Shown piece after piece: positions 15,712 through 24,421 of a stretch of 47,218 nt of DNA. The first letter of the stretch is position 1; each line of letters opens with the position of its first letter. The notes below the pieces were generated by a model. That model searched no databases. It saw only the letters and a program-made list of their open reading frames with translations, and had not been told where the DNA came from. The position numbers were made by a program, and so were the translations under genes. This DNA comes from Chloroflexota bacterium (lineage in GTDB: Bacteria; Chloroflexota; Anaerolineae; UBA4142), in assembly GCA_023381515.1 (NCBI GenBank), contig JAMCQI010000018.1:1-47218 (forward strand), read 5' to 3'.

Positions 15712-17212
15712 TGTCCAGCTCCTCGTCACAAATTGCCCAATACAGGGCCGCCATCTTACGCAGTGTCTCCCGCCACTCATTTTCGGGTGTTGAGTCCGCA
15801 ACGATACCAGCAGACGCTCGAACAGAATAGCGATCCCGGTGATGCATCGCCGTTCGGATACAAAGTCCCATCAAAACGGAATTGTCAAACCCTATCATGC
15901 CGACCGCGCCTGCGTATATTCCCCTCCGCGTGCTCTCTAACTCCTCTATGATCTCCATCGCGCGGATCTTGGGAGCACCGGTCATTGTCCCCGCCGGGAA
16001 TGTCGCCGCAATCACATCGTACGAGTCCTTGCCATCCGAGATTGTTCCCTTGACGTCAGATACCAAATGATGAACGTGTGAGTACGTCTCTATATGGGCG
16101 AGGTCGTCAACACACAGTGTCCCCGGTCGGCAGACGCGGCCAATGTCATTTCGGCACAGGTCAACGAGCATGACGTGCTCGGCCATTTCTTTCTCATCCC
16201 GTCTAAGCTGATCTGCCAAGTTCCGATCTTGCTCGGGATCAGCTGATCTACGTGTAGTACCCGCAATCGGACGCATGAGAATCTCTCCACCAGTTACCTC
16301 CACGAAAAGTTCCGGGCTCGCGCCAACGAGAGTTACCTCGCCAAATGGCGCGAGAAACATGTAAGGCGATGGGTTTCGAATACGGAGTCGCCTATATACA
16401 TCAAAAGGGTGAGCCGTCGTGGTGAACGATAGCTCATGACCGATCTGAACCTGGTATATGTCGCCAATACCGATATAGTGCAACGCCTTTCGGACAGCAT
16501 CACAATAAATGTCCTTCTTAGTGGAGTCCTCCTTTCGCAACGCTGCGGGAATCGGAGGCGCAGTCTTCACCTTGGCTAGGTCCCCGCGGTCGGACGACAA
16601 TGTTATGACATCCGTCAACCGTTTCACAGATTGAGTGATGGGAAAAGACTCACTGGCATGTATTACAAGAGTTGCCTTCCCCCGCATGTCTGCGCGAATC
16701 ACGCCACGGTAGATCGAGAGGTGCACATCCCAACTATCGCGATCTTCCGTGATCCGCCGAGGGAGGTCTTCGATCGCCCAAGCAGTGTCGTAGCCCAAAT
16801 ATCCGAAGAAGCCAAATGCCATTCCGCGCGACGATTGCCCCGGTTCATCGGCTATATAGAATCCACTCTGTACTGAGCGCAAGAGATTCCATAGCCCTCG
16901 CCTATTCGGCAACGAGAGGGAGTCGCTGGTTGCGATGAGCGCGCCGTCCAGTTTGGCCCTCTCAATTATGCGTGATCGGAGGACCGGCGCGCCCGTAATG
17001 TTGACGGTTCGGTCATGTACGCGCAGCGTTATAAGGGGATCAATACCGATAAACGAGGACTGCGTTTCTTGGCCAGCCAATGGTTCCAAGAGGTAGGCAT
17101 ATTCTGCCCCGTATTCAACGCGAATTGACATGAAGGCGCTGAAGGGGTCGATGTCCGACAGGGTATAGTGGGTGGTTTGAACGATCGTGTGGTAGGGGGT
17201 ATTTGAATTCAT
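15692..17212 (-). CDS. trpE: Anthranilate synthase component I with altered feedback motif
   Basis: This 506-residue chorismate-utilising enzyme is predicted to make anthranilate, the first step of tryptophan synthesis, with the adjacent TrpG. The C-terminal catalytic domain shows GDIYQVQIGHELS, LVGASPELFVEV, PIAGTTRRS (alanine in PIAGT favours TrpE over PabB, which has lysine), HVMLVDLCRNDIGRV, and AGTMTGAPK. The N-terminal regulatory domain has YLLEPL (40-45) where feedback-controlled TrpE proteins have LLES. The serine is a tryptophan-binding residue in Salmonella and E. coli, so reduced inhibition is plausible. The ATG overlaps the flavoprotein stop by 4 bases. Clustering with a TrpRS, a tRNA-Trp and modifying enzymes, without trpBACDF, suggests a pathway-specific copy boosting tryptophan supply. 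Confidence 0.87.
   Translation of the reverse strand: MNSNTPYHTIVQTTHYTLSDIDPFSAFMSIRVEYGAEYAYLLEPLAGQETQSSFIGIDPLITLRVHDRTVNITGAPVLRSRIIERAKLDGALIATSDSLSLPNRRGLWNLLRSVQSGFYIADEPGQSSRGMAFGFFGYLGYDTAWAIEDLPRRITEDRDSWDVHLSIYRGVIRADMRGKATLVIHASESFPITQSVKRLTDVITLSSDRGDLAKVKTAPPIPAALRKEDSTKKDIYCDAVRKALHYIGIGDIYQVQIGHELSFTTTAHPFDVYRRLRIRNPSPYMFLAPFGEVTLVGASPELFVEVTGGEILMRPIAGTTRRSADPEQDRNLADQLRRDEKEMAEHVMLVDLCRNDIGRVCRPGTLCVDDLAHIETYSHVHHLVSDVKGTISDGKDSYDVIAATFPAGTMTGAPKIRAMEIIEELESTRRGIYAGAVGMIGFDNSVLMGLCIRTAMHHRDRYSVRASAGIVADSTPENEWRETLRKMAALYWAICDEELDSEGVAG
15719..15724 (-). promoter_or_regulatory. Shine-Dalgarno of trpG inside the end of trpE
   Basis: GAGGAG on the minus strand, 7 bases before GTG 15711, supports the short TrpG start and translational coupling to TrpE. 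Confidence 0.75.
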
Positions 17213-17910
17213 GGTTGTTCCCGCTGGCAGGCCTCGGAAGTCGCCTCGACGTTCGCGAATGTCCGTTCGGTGCCGTCATCGACGTGAAGGAGCGCTTCAA
17301 AATGAGGTGCTACGGCGGGGGTCTTGAAGAGTTGGGCTGTCCGAACCATGCGTTCTATCAGCCGCCGAACCGAGTCGACGCCTTCAAGGTCAGTCATCAC
17401 GTCGCCAGCGCTCGTAGCATTAAGAAACGGCGGAAAACCGCTGCCGACGATGATCATCCTGTTAAGGAATAGGTTATTCAGCAACTGCGCGTAAGCCGCA
17501 TTGTGACCGTATCGGCGGCCAACAACAATGGCTCCACCAACCTTGTTTGTAAGGGGTCGCTCAAATCGCAGGTAACAGACCCCAGCGCGCTCCAAGAAGC
17601 TCTGCAGCGGGTGGGCGAGTCCGAACGCGTGGACAGGAGAAGCGTAGAGGATCGCGTCTGCCGAGCACATCAGAGCGATAATGCCACTCATGCCGTCGTC
17701 CTGATCGCATGGCGTCACGCGTGTTGTGCAATTGCGGCAGGTTCCGCATGGCACCAGACAATAATCACTCAGATGAAGGATCGTAGTGGACGCGCCGCAG
17801 GCCCGCCCCACTTCGGCAACGTACTCTAGAATTCTGGCGGTGCTCCCGGATTTTCGCGACGATCCGGAGATCGCCAACAGTTCGACCGGTAATGGCGGGA
17901 GCTGTCCCAT
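17209..17910 (-). CDS. NADPH-dependent FMN reductase / iron-sulfur flavoprotein
   Basis: This 233-residue flavodoxin-fold protein is predicted to bind FMN. GSSRKSGSTARI near the N-terminus is the phosphate-binding loop. PCGTCRNCTTRVTPC around residue 60 provides four cysteines in a C-x2-C-x2-C-x6-C arrangement like iron-sulfur flavoproteins, followed by DDGM and the YASPVHAFGLAHPLQSFLER flavin region. It would pass electrons from a reduced carrier to a partner or substrate. The ATG at 17910 gives the family length. An in-frame GTG at 18063 would add 51 residues with no domain signature, and neither start has a strong ribosome-binding site. It is the first gene of the four-gene minus-strand operon and overlaps trpE by 4 bases, so a redox step may belong to the pathway. 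Confidence 0.75.
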   Translation of the reverse strand: MGQLPPLPVELLAISGSSRKSGSTARILEYVAEVGRACGASTTILHLSDYCLVPCGTCRNCTTRVTPCDQDDGMSGIIALMCSADAILYASPVHAFGLAHPLQSFLERAGVCYLRFERPLTNKVGGAIVVGRRYGHNAAYAQLLNNLFLNRMIIVGSGFPPFLNATSAGDVMTDLEGVDSVRRLIERMVRTAQLFKTPAVAPHFEALLHVDDGTERTFANVEATSEACQREQP

Positions 17911-18461
17911 TGTGCTGTGAAGGTGGCCGGCTGCCGATACCAGCAACGCCGAAAGGACTATCGTACCATTTCGAGTACCGGCTGGAATGCTCTCTGCACA
18001 TCGGGGGCGGATGTGAACGGGACTGCCAACCCAGCCGACGGATGTCAGAACCCTGCTGTCCACGGGAGATCACCGCCGCCGGGTGGCCGCAGAATCGCGA
18101 AAGGCACAATGCCCAGCTTTGCCGTGGGTGCCATGGGCATGTCGTGCCGTCGGTCTTCCTCCCGCATAGCCGATTCTTGGTCCAACAACGGATATGCGCA
18201 GATCGCCCCCCTTTTGCCGGTAAGCACGAGGCGCTACGTGGTATGGTCCTTGAGGTCCCGACCTGGTCCGGCAGGTCGATTGAGGGGAGCCTTGGTTCCA
18301 ACGGCAGTTCTTTCGGCCGCCTTTGGATCGATTCGGTCCCAATCGGGCCCGCAAGGACGTTAGCGTCACCCAGCGGTCACGACTGTACCCGATGGGGTGG
18401 TTCAGATGGCGATGCGACAAAGGGCGAGACGTGGTGATACGATTCGACTTGGAGCAACGAC
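17911..18461. other. Divergent intergenic region, no convincing gene
   Basis: About 550 bases separate the flavoprotein gene (-) and the membrane protein gene (+). It should hold promoters for both, but no clear -35/-10 pair or operator repeat was found. Open frames here have no recognisable domain. GGAG at 18451-18454 serves the gene at 18462. Confidence 0.4.
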
Positions 18462-19202
18462 ATGCGGCGCGTTTTTCAGAACCAATGGACCGTCGGAATT
18501 GCCACGAACTTGATCGTCCTTGCCTTGACAGCGGCTGCGTCTAAGGGCTTCAGTATCGGATCGGTTCCGCTATACGTGCCGATCGCGGCCATCCTCGCCT
18601 CGCTCGGCGCGACGGCGTTGCTCCACGCCAGCCGTCGGGTCCGACTGTATTACACCAGAGAGGAAGCATATCGCGCAGCATGTGAAACCATCAAAGCCAC
18701 GCAACCCACGAAGAATGAGAACGTGATCTGGATCGAGTCGATCAACAGTACAAGCGACCGAAGAAGACGAGAAGCGAGACGGCAAGATGTTGTTATTGGC
18801 GAATACGAGGCCGCCATCATGGCTAAGATCATGTCGTCGGAGTGGCGAGTTCAGAGGCTTTTTAATATCCCTTCAACAGAAATATTGCAGTGGGTGGTAG
18901 AAACATACGTAGATCCGTTTCCTACGGCCCGTTGCTACGAGGTGCGTGCCATTATTCCAGGATCAGCGTCAGCAACACTTGGCCCTCTTATTATCGGAGA
19001 GAAGGACGTGCTCGTCTCTGTGGCACAGGACGACACGGGGGCCAAAGCGTGCATTCACATGCACGACAGAACCATCGTGAGTCTGATGAAAGATCACTAT
19101 AGGGCGCTTTGGGGCGCTGGGACGGTGGTCTTGAGGGACTCTGACGGGAAGAATGAAGCAGGTCTTGCAACGGCGCGGGATCGCCTGAATTCCACACATT
19201 GA
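18462..19202 (+). CDS. Membrane-anchored member of the flanking paralogue pair
   Basis: This 246-residue protein starts with two hydrophobic helices (about 10-28 and 33-54), which should form a membrane hairpin with the rest in the cytosol. The cytosolic part shares its layout with the protein at 5041-5625: VRLYYTREEAYRAA and VIWIES (60-93), LGPLIIGEKDVLVSV (173-187), and CIHMHD with a following helix ending ALWG and a VLRDSDG strand (197-230). A positively charged stretch (RRRREARR) lies at about 100-107. The fold may be a PLD-like sensing domain, but no catalytic HKD motif is present. ATG 18462 has GGAG 7 bases upstream. Function is unknown. Because it pairs with a soluble paralogue at the other end of the tryptophan block, the two may interact or respond to the same ligand. 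Confidence 0.65.
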   Translation: MRRVFQNQWTVGIATNLIVLALTAAASKGFSIGSVPLYVPIAAILASLGATALLHASRRVRLYYTREEAYRAACETIKATQPTKNENVIWIESINSTSDRRRREARRQDVVIGEYEAAIMAKIMSSEWRVQRLFNIPSTEILQWVVETYVDPFPTARCYEVRAIIPGSASATLGPLIIGEKDVLVSVAQDDTGAKACIHMHDRTIVSLMKDHYRALWGAGTVVLRDSDGKNEAGLATARDRLNSTH

Positions 19203-19226
19203 CTGGGGAGCCACCGTCCTGTCGTA

Positions 19227-19469
19227 TCAACTCCCGCCGCCGATTTCGTTGACCGCAGCGTCTGCCCGGGCGCGCAGTCTCCCGAACATTTCAAAGATAG
19301 TTGCCGCCGCCGACCTCTCTGGGTTTGGGCCGGGCGTCGCCGGGAGTGCGCGTTCAACCTCCAGGTTCATCCTGCGGAGGCAGAATTCTCGAATTCTCGT
19401 GCTGACTCTCGGGTTTCTCCAGTTGACAGGTTGCGTTTGTTGACGGCCCCGTCCAAAGTGGCGGTGCAT
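19227..19469 (-). CDS. Possible small protein after the last helicase gene
   Basis: An 80-residue reading on the minus strand starts 51 bases after the helicase stop. It has a basic N-terminus and a helical C-terminal half (IREFCLRRMNLEVERAL, FEMFGRLRARADAAVNEI). No family is recognised and there is no good ribosome-binding site, so it may be noise or a remnant of a longer gene. The rest of 19203-19520, between convergent genes, holds nothing else I can support. Confidence 0.3.
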   Translation of the reverse strand: MHRHFGRGRQQTQPVNWRNPRVSTRIREFCLRRMNLEVERALPATPGPNPERSAAATIFEMFGRLRARADAAVNEIGGGS

Positions 19470-19520
19470 GCCAAAACGACTCTCAAACCCTGCTTCATCG
19501 AATCGGATACCACGATCAGC

Positions 19521-22500
19521 TCAGGCGGTCGCGGGATCGGCACTTGAGCCGCTGAAATACGCCGAGAGTTCTAGCGAGGACTTGCGGATCTGTTCTCGGC
19601 TAAGGTCGCCGTTGCGCCGCAACAATTCAAGCAAGTCCTCCTGGTTCGGATGGCCGAGCGTGAGCCGATACAGGAGAACCTGTTCCTGCAGCCATTGGAA
19701 TCTGGCCTCCTGTTCACTCGTCGGCACCGTGAAAAGGATGTTTTCGGTTTTCGCGCCGGGGAGAATCCACCATGGCTTCAGGCCAGAGCGATCCGCCAAG
19801 TTCGATTCGGCGAGTCCGGCGAGATCCACCCAGGGGCTGGCATGGGGCGTGCCTCCGGCGAGCGCGGCAGCCCCCAGTTGTTGGGCGATGGCGGTCCGGA
19901 TTGCCAACCCTGCGTATCGCTGGATGCGCCCCTGCCTCTGCTCATGGGAGACAGGATCGGATGCCAAGTCCCAGTGGACCAGCGTCTTGCACCAGCAATG
20001 AAAGTCCAGGCCCTCCTGGCCGATGGACGTTGTAGCGAGGACATGCGGCCAGAATGGTGAGTTGAACGCCTTTCTCAATTCGTCCGGCCGCAGCGGTTTT
20101 TCCTCAGCCTCTCCCGGTCTCTGCGACGAGACTCTGGCTTCAGTAAACGGCAAGGCGGCGTGACAGCGAATCGTGAACCGCTTGTCCGCTGAGTTGAGCG
20201 AGTGCACGTAGAACACGCTGCTGCGCAGCCGTAACACATCCCTCAACTCCTCCGCGAGCTGGGATCCTTCCAGACCGTTTAGCGTCGAATTCAGCCATAG
20301 CTGTTCGTCGAGTACAGATTCGAGATTGCCCTCAACAATCGCCTTTTGGATGCTCTCTGGAAAGTGCCGCTCACCGCCCCCGAGGGATTTAACAAACCAC
20401 GGCTGATCGAAATAACTTCGCAATCCTAGCCAGGAAGCCTCGAGCGTGTCCTTGAAACCGGTCTCAGATACCGCCTCTGGCCAATGGCGCCGCAACGCAC
20501 GGCCCAAGACAACCCCAGGAGCGGACAAGGCATGGTGGGCGAGCCTATCGAGTTCAACCGGGCTGATCTCCGCAATCGGGTCTGCGCCGGCCTCTTCGTT
20601 CCACTTCTCGATGAGCGCTGATAACGCGGCTTCAGTGTCGTCGGATTTCGCTTGGCGGTACCCAAGATCTCGCCAGGACCGAAACACGAACCGCCGCCAG
20701 TAGCCCAAGCGCGATTCTATCCTGGCAATCAGCCGCCAAATGGGCCGCCTCGTCTCACCCCCGATTCGGATGCCACCGACAACGAGAGATGCCCGGATTT
20801 GCCGGGTCAGTTCCTTGCGGATGATGCCTTCGGTGTGGCCCTTTTGCCTGGCCGAAAGCGGTTCGGTAATCTCAGCGAGCCAGGGGGATGGGTGGAAGAG
20901 CGCAACCAATGCTTCGCGTTTCGGCCGCGCCTGCAACACACTCCTTTTGGTCGCTGCCTCATAATCCCCCTTGGATTGCCGCATAAAGTGGCACTCAAGA
21001 CTGTAGCTTAGAAAAGCCGCGATCGCCTGGGGAACTGCACGGAAGTGGCTGAAGACCAACACCTTGCCGTCTGCATCAAGGTCTCCGGCCTGGCCCTTCC
21101 AATGTCCCCCCAACGGCCACCACGGCAACGACGGTGCAATCCAAGGCAACACGAGCTTCTCTGCCGGAGCCAAGCTCTCGATCGCTCGTAAGCGCGGGTG
21201 GGGCCATTCCGGCGGACGATGAAATGAGTTCCGCTGCTCCTCGGTGATCTCAGGCGCATCGGCCTTCGGTACGGGCAGTCGGCGTTTCCACGCCAAATAC
21301 CCTGGTCCCATGGTCTGCGCCGGCAACGGCACGGAACTCCAAAACGGCACAGCCCAAGACCTGTCTTCCTCCCGGAAAGTCGAAGCGAGGTGCTTGTAAA
21401 CCCGGACGTCCTTCGCGTGTAGGTCGCCCGTTTTCGTTTTCACAGTGGTGCCGTCTTCGCCGTCGGGATGCGCCAGGCGCTCGGTCCGAGCCATCACGGG
21501 ACGAAGGAGCTTTTCGATTTGAGACTTCGCGCCTAGGAATTCCGCGGAATCCAAACGCCCGAGCCGCAGCTCGTTTTCCATCGTCTCAAATGCTTTCTCG
21601 ATGTCCCGCCGTTTCGTGCTGGCTTTTACACGACCCCCGTAAAGAAACTGGATGAGGTCTAGGAGCTCCTGCCGGTGCGTGCTACCATCGGCCTCCTCCC
21701 ACCGCCTGACGTACGGCTTATACGGGGTCGCCGACAGAAGAAGCAGTCCTGGTGCATCCTCCATCTCCTCGCCCCGGAGCAGTCGTAGGACCCTCGAAGG
21801 CGGCAAGTCGTCGTACTCCTGAATGAGATCGCGAAACCTCTGGAACTCATCAAAGATCACGAGATCCGGACTGATTCTATTCAGGTTCGCCGCGGCGAGC
21901 GCGCTCCGCAGTCTTCCGATGAGTTCCAGACGGGAATCCCTAGCCTGGGCGAGAGCGGGCAAGATCCACTGCCCGTCTTTCAGGCCGAACTCCTCCCGCA
22001 GTGATCCATAAAACTCCCGCCGCAACGCTGCATTGCTTCGGACCACACGCTTGTAGAACCGAACGTAGTAAGTCCAGACCGGATCCGGCCAGGGTATCCA
22101 TTCCTTTTGCCGGAAGTCCTCCTGCCGAAACGTTCTCAGAAGCTTCGGAAATCGGTATTTCAGTAAGGCAAATATGAGCGCGCGTTCCGTCTGCTGCCCG
22201 CGCCGGCTGCGGCCCTCGCGTACCGGAATGGAGGTGTCGGGTGTGAGTGTGTACAAGTGCAGGCGGGGGTGGGACGGCGGCTCTTTCGTGCTGACGAGAG
22301 TCAATCTGTCAACGGGGCACAGTGCCGATTGCCTTTCCGCGGGTGGGAGGCTTTCGAGCAGCTTGCGCCGATTCTGAGCCGCGATTGCCAGGCTGCTGCA
22401 GACGTAAAAGACGATCAACGGGCCACCTGAGCCGCGCTGTTTCTCCTTTATCATCTCGTCGATGATGCGTTGGGCGACAACTGTCTTCCCAAGCCCGACT

Positions 22501-22598
22501 TCGTCCGCAACGAGAAACCTACACGTGCCGTTCCGCGACTGAAGTGCCTTGAGGGCGCTATTAGCCGTCGCTATCTGAAATTGCTTCGCCTGCGTCAT
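19521..22598 (-). CDS. SNF2-type superfamily 2 helicase/translocase of the defence operon (distal)
   Basis: This 1025-residue ATP-driven DNA or RNA translocase has ADEVGLGKT (Walker A, 31-39), a motif II written VIFDEFQRF (about 246) instead of DExH, LLLSATPYKP (motif III, about 286), and motifs V-VI in TTSIGQEGLDF and HEQRQGRIQRY (about 853-893). Between the two RecA lobes lies an insert of several hundred residues rich in Arg and Trp, much larger than in usual SNF2 proteins. The ATG overlaps the PLD gene by 4 bases, so helicase and PLD protein are probably made together and work as a nuclease-translocase pair. It is the last clear gene of the operon. DrmD-like and other defence helicases share this motif set. 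The exact family is uncertain. Confidence 0.78.
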   Translation of the reverse strand: MTQAKQFQIATANSALKALQSRNGTCRFLVADEVGLGKTVVAQRIIDEMIKEKQRGSGGPLIVFYVCSSLAIAAQNRRKLLESLPPAERQSALCPVDRLTLVSTKEPPSHPRLHLYTLTPDTSIPVREGRSRRGQQTERALIFALLKYRFPKLLRTFRQEDFRQKEWIPWPDPVWTYYVRFYKRVVRSNAALRREFYGSLREEFGLKDGQWILPALAQARDSRLELIGRLRSALAAANLNRISPDLVIFDEFQRFRDLIQEYDDLPPSRVLRLLRGEEMEDAPGLLLLSATPYKPYVRRWEEADGSTHRQELLDLIQFLYGGRVKASTKRRDIEKAFETMENELRLGRLDSAEFLGAKSQIEKLLRPVMARTERLAHPDGEDGTTVKTKTGDLHAKDVRVYKHLASTFREEDRSWAVPFWSSVPLPAQTMGPGYLAWKRRLPVPKADAPEITEEQRNSFHRPPEWPHPRLRAIESLAPAEKLVLPWIAPSLPWWPLGGHWKGQAGDLDADGKVLVFSHFRAVPQAIAAFLSYSLECHFMRQSKGDYEAATKRSVLQARPKREALVALFHPSPWLAEITEPLSARQKGHTEGIIRKELTRQIRASLVVGGIRIGGETRRPIWRLIARIESRLGYWRRFVFRSWRDLGYRQAKSDDTEAALSALIEKWNEEAGADPIAEISPVELDRLAHHALSAPGVVLGRALRRHWPEAVSETGFKDTLEASWLGLRSYFDQPWFVKSLGGGERHFPESIQKAIVEGNLESVLDEQLWLNSTLNGLEGSQLAEELRDVLRLRSSVFYVHSLNSADKRFTIRCHAALPFTEARVSSQRPGEAEEKPLRPDELRKAFNSPFWPHVLATTSIGQEGLDFHCWCKTLVHWDLASDPVSHEQRQGRIQRYAGLAIRTAIAQQLGAAALAGGTPHASPWVDLAGLAESNLADRSGLKPWWILPGAKTENILFTVPTSEQEARFQWLQEQVLLYRLTLGHPNQEDLLELLRRNGDLSREQIRKSSLELSAYFSGSSADPATA

Positions 22599-24421
22599 CC
22601 TTGTTCGTCACCGTTCGAGCGCCGGGCACCCAAAAGCTCCCGCCTGATTATCGGCCACACCTTGCTGATCGCATCCAGAGCTTGCTTCTCTTCATCCGAG
22701 CGGGGTTCGTCCTCCGGCTTCTTCATCGTCCCCAGGTAGCGTGTGAGAATGACGTCTACCCGCTTAAGCTGTTCGGGGTCTCGCAGCCAGGCTTTGAGCG
22801 CCTGCTCCAACGACGGCGCCCAGAGCTCCAGATCTCCGTTCTTCGCCGGAGGCTTTTTGGGGCCAGGCGGGCTATCCCAGTCTCCGCCGCCATCGCCCCC
22901 TGTCGAATCATCGAGCATGCTACGAATCCAAGACAGGAAGGTGCGTACATCGAGGAACCTGGCCATTACTGCGCGGTCCCGATCATTTGCCTGAAATCCG
23001 CTGATCGAAGCCACCTGCACCCAGCGACAATCCTTTTCGCCCAGGCGCAACGATATGATCACGAGCTCGGTCGCGTTTCCGGCAGCGGGAGACATCCGCA
23101 CGCGGGTGACACCGTGGGGCCAGTCGTGCAGTTCCTCATTCAGGCGGCCGACTCTCACGTCGAGCGCCGGATCGAGGTCGTGAGGATCAAAGTCGCCGGA
23201 CAGCCAGTCCTCGCCACTATCCCGCTCTTGCCGGAGATTCCAGGAAGCCGTCAGGGCCGTCCGAATCTCGTCCAGGCGCTTCTGCTCCGGATCATCAAAT
23301 TCAAGGGACTCCAATTGGCCCTGGTAAACTTCGCAAGTCTGCCCGGCCAAGAAGCTTTCGATCCCCGCGCAATATTCGGGGTCGGTGGCAACGGACAGGA
23401 TTATTTCGGCATTTGGCCCCAGCCAGCCCCGTTGAGTGAGATTGGCGCTGCCCAGCCAGAGAGCTCTGCCTCGACTGTGCTCGGCATAGATCAGCTTCGC
23501 GTGGATGCCGCGCGCCTCAGGTTCCTCATCCGAAACGCCGGGAGCATCAGCGTCGGCCTCTGCTTCTTCCTCATCGGGAACATTCAGGTACCGTAAGCCG
23601 TTCGAAAAACCGGCCAGAGGTCGATGGGCCTTCATGGAGAGCTTCTTCAATTCCGGCAGCGTAGAGACGAGGATCCTCTCCGTGCCGTCTTTCCCCCACG
23701 CACCCAATTTCGCGACGACTGAGCCATCAAGATAGGGCGCCATCACGATCAACTTCTTGATCCCCGTCGGCGCAGCCGGGAACTCACGCCGTTCACCCGT
23801 ATCCCACAGTCGGAAGTCATCTATCCGCATACCGCGGGGGAACCGCCATTGAAGGCCCTCAAGTTCGCGTCGTACACGTTGCGCGTCCAACAACTCCAAA
23901 CCGGCCCGGGCGGCCAGCAGTTCACCCATTTTTCCTATGCCTGGTACCGTCTGCCCGCCGGATTCAGTGCTGACGGCAACAACCCCAAGCTCCCAGGCCA
24001 TCGATTTGGTCAGATTACGGCTCCCGGCCCAGATGCGCCATGTAATCGCTCCCTCTTCGGCGCGATATCGAACGAGCGCGATCTTCGGGTGCCAAGCCAT
24101 TTCGCGTTCGTCTGCGGGGACCTCGCGGACGAAGCGGTCCATCAGGTTAAGAACCAAAGTGCTCCGTGGAGGCGCTAATAATCGCCCCCGCTGGCAGAGC
24201 ACTCTGAATTTCCCCTTGAGCCGCTCAAATGCGTTCGCGAAATCGACTTTGCTACCGCTACCCCGGTCGTCATCCAGTCCGGCGAGCGAGAGTAGCATGG
24301 CGGCCACGACGACGAGATCGGCTGAGTACGTCGCGAGGACCGCGCCTTCGACGGACTCTCCCGGCTCAGGACGGAGCACTCGCAAAAACGGGACTGTTCC
24401 CCAGTTCTTATCCTCGCCCAT
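22595..24421 (-). CDS. Phospholipase D-like nuclease with two HKD motifs
   Basis: This 608-residue protein contains two HKD-type half-sites. The first is HPKIAL followed by AGSRNLT (about 107-140) and the second HAKLIY followed by GSANLTQRG (about 305-330). Two such sites form one active centre in PLD-superfamily nucleases. The aspartates of the classic motif are not visible, but the H-x-K and GSxN elements are. The C-terminal 250 residues are charged and include an Asp/Gly-rich linker (DDSTGGDGGGDWD). It overlaps the DUF6361 gene by 14 bases and the helicase gene by 4. In DISARM a shorter PLD protein, DrmC, accompanies helicases, and this could be a distant counterpart. The nuclease role is inferred from the motif pair. 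Confidence 0.78.
   Translation of the reverse strand: MGEDKNWGTVPFLRVLRPEPGESVEGAVLATYSADLVVVAAMLLSLAGLDDDRGSGSKVDFANAFERLKGKFRVLCQRGRLLAPPRSTLVLNLMDRFVREVPADEREMAWHPKIALVRYRAEEGAITWRIWAGSRNLTKSMAWELGVVAVSTESGGQTVPGIGKMGELLAARAGLELLDAQRVRRELEGLQWRFPRGMRIDDFRLWDTGERREFPAAPTGIKKLIVMAPYLDGSVVAKLGAWGKDGTERILVSTLPELKKLSMKAHRPLAGFSNGLRYLNVPDEEEAEADADAPGVSDEEPEARGIHAKLIYAEHSRGRALWLGSANLTQRGWLGPNAEIILSVATDPEYCAGIESFLAGQTCEVYQGQLESLEFDDPEQKRLDEIRTALTASWNLRQERDSGEDWLSGDFDPHDLDPALDVRVGRLNEELHDWPHGVTRVRMSPAAGNATELVIISLRLGEKDCRWVQVASISGFQANDRDRAVMARFLDVRTFLSWIRSMLDDSTGGDGGGDWDSPPGPKKPPAKNGDLELWAPSLEQALKAWLRDPEQLKRVDVILTRYLGTMKKPEDEPRSDEEKQALDAISKVWPIIRRELLGARRSNGDEQG

Noticed and set aside
15692..17212. 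PabB (aminodeoxychorismate synthase) instead of TrpE
   Set aside because: The PIAGT motif has alanine where PabB proteins have lysine, and the tryptophan-related setting favours TrpE. PabB is not fully excluded.
17892..18437. Plus-strand 181-codon frame in the divergent region
   Set aside because: Composition lacks coding character, no domain, no ribosome-binding site.
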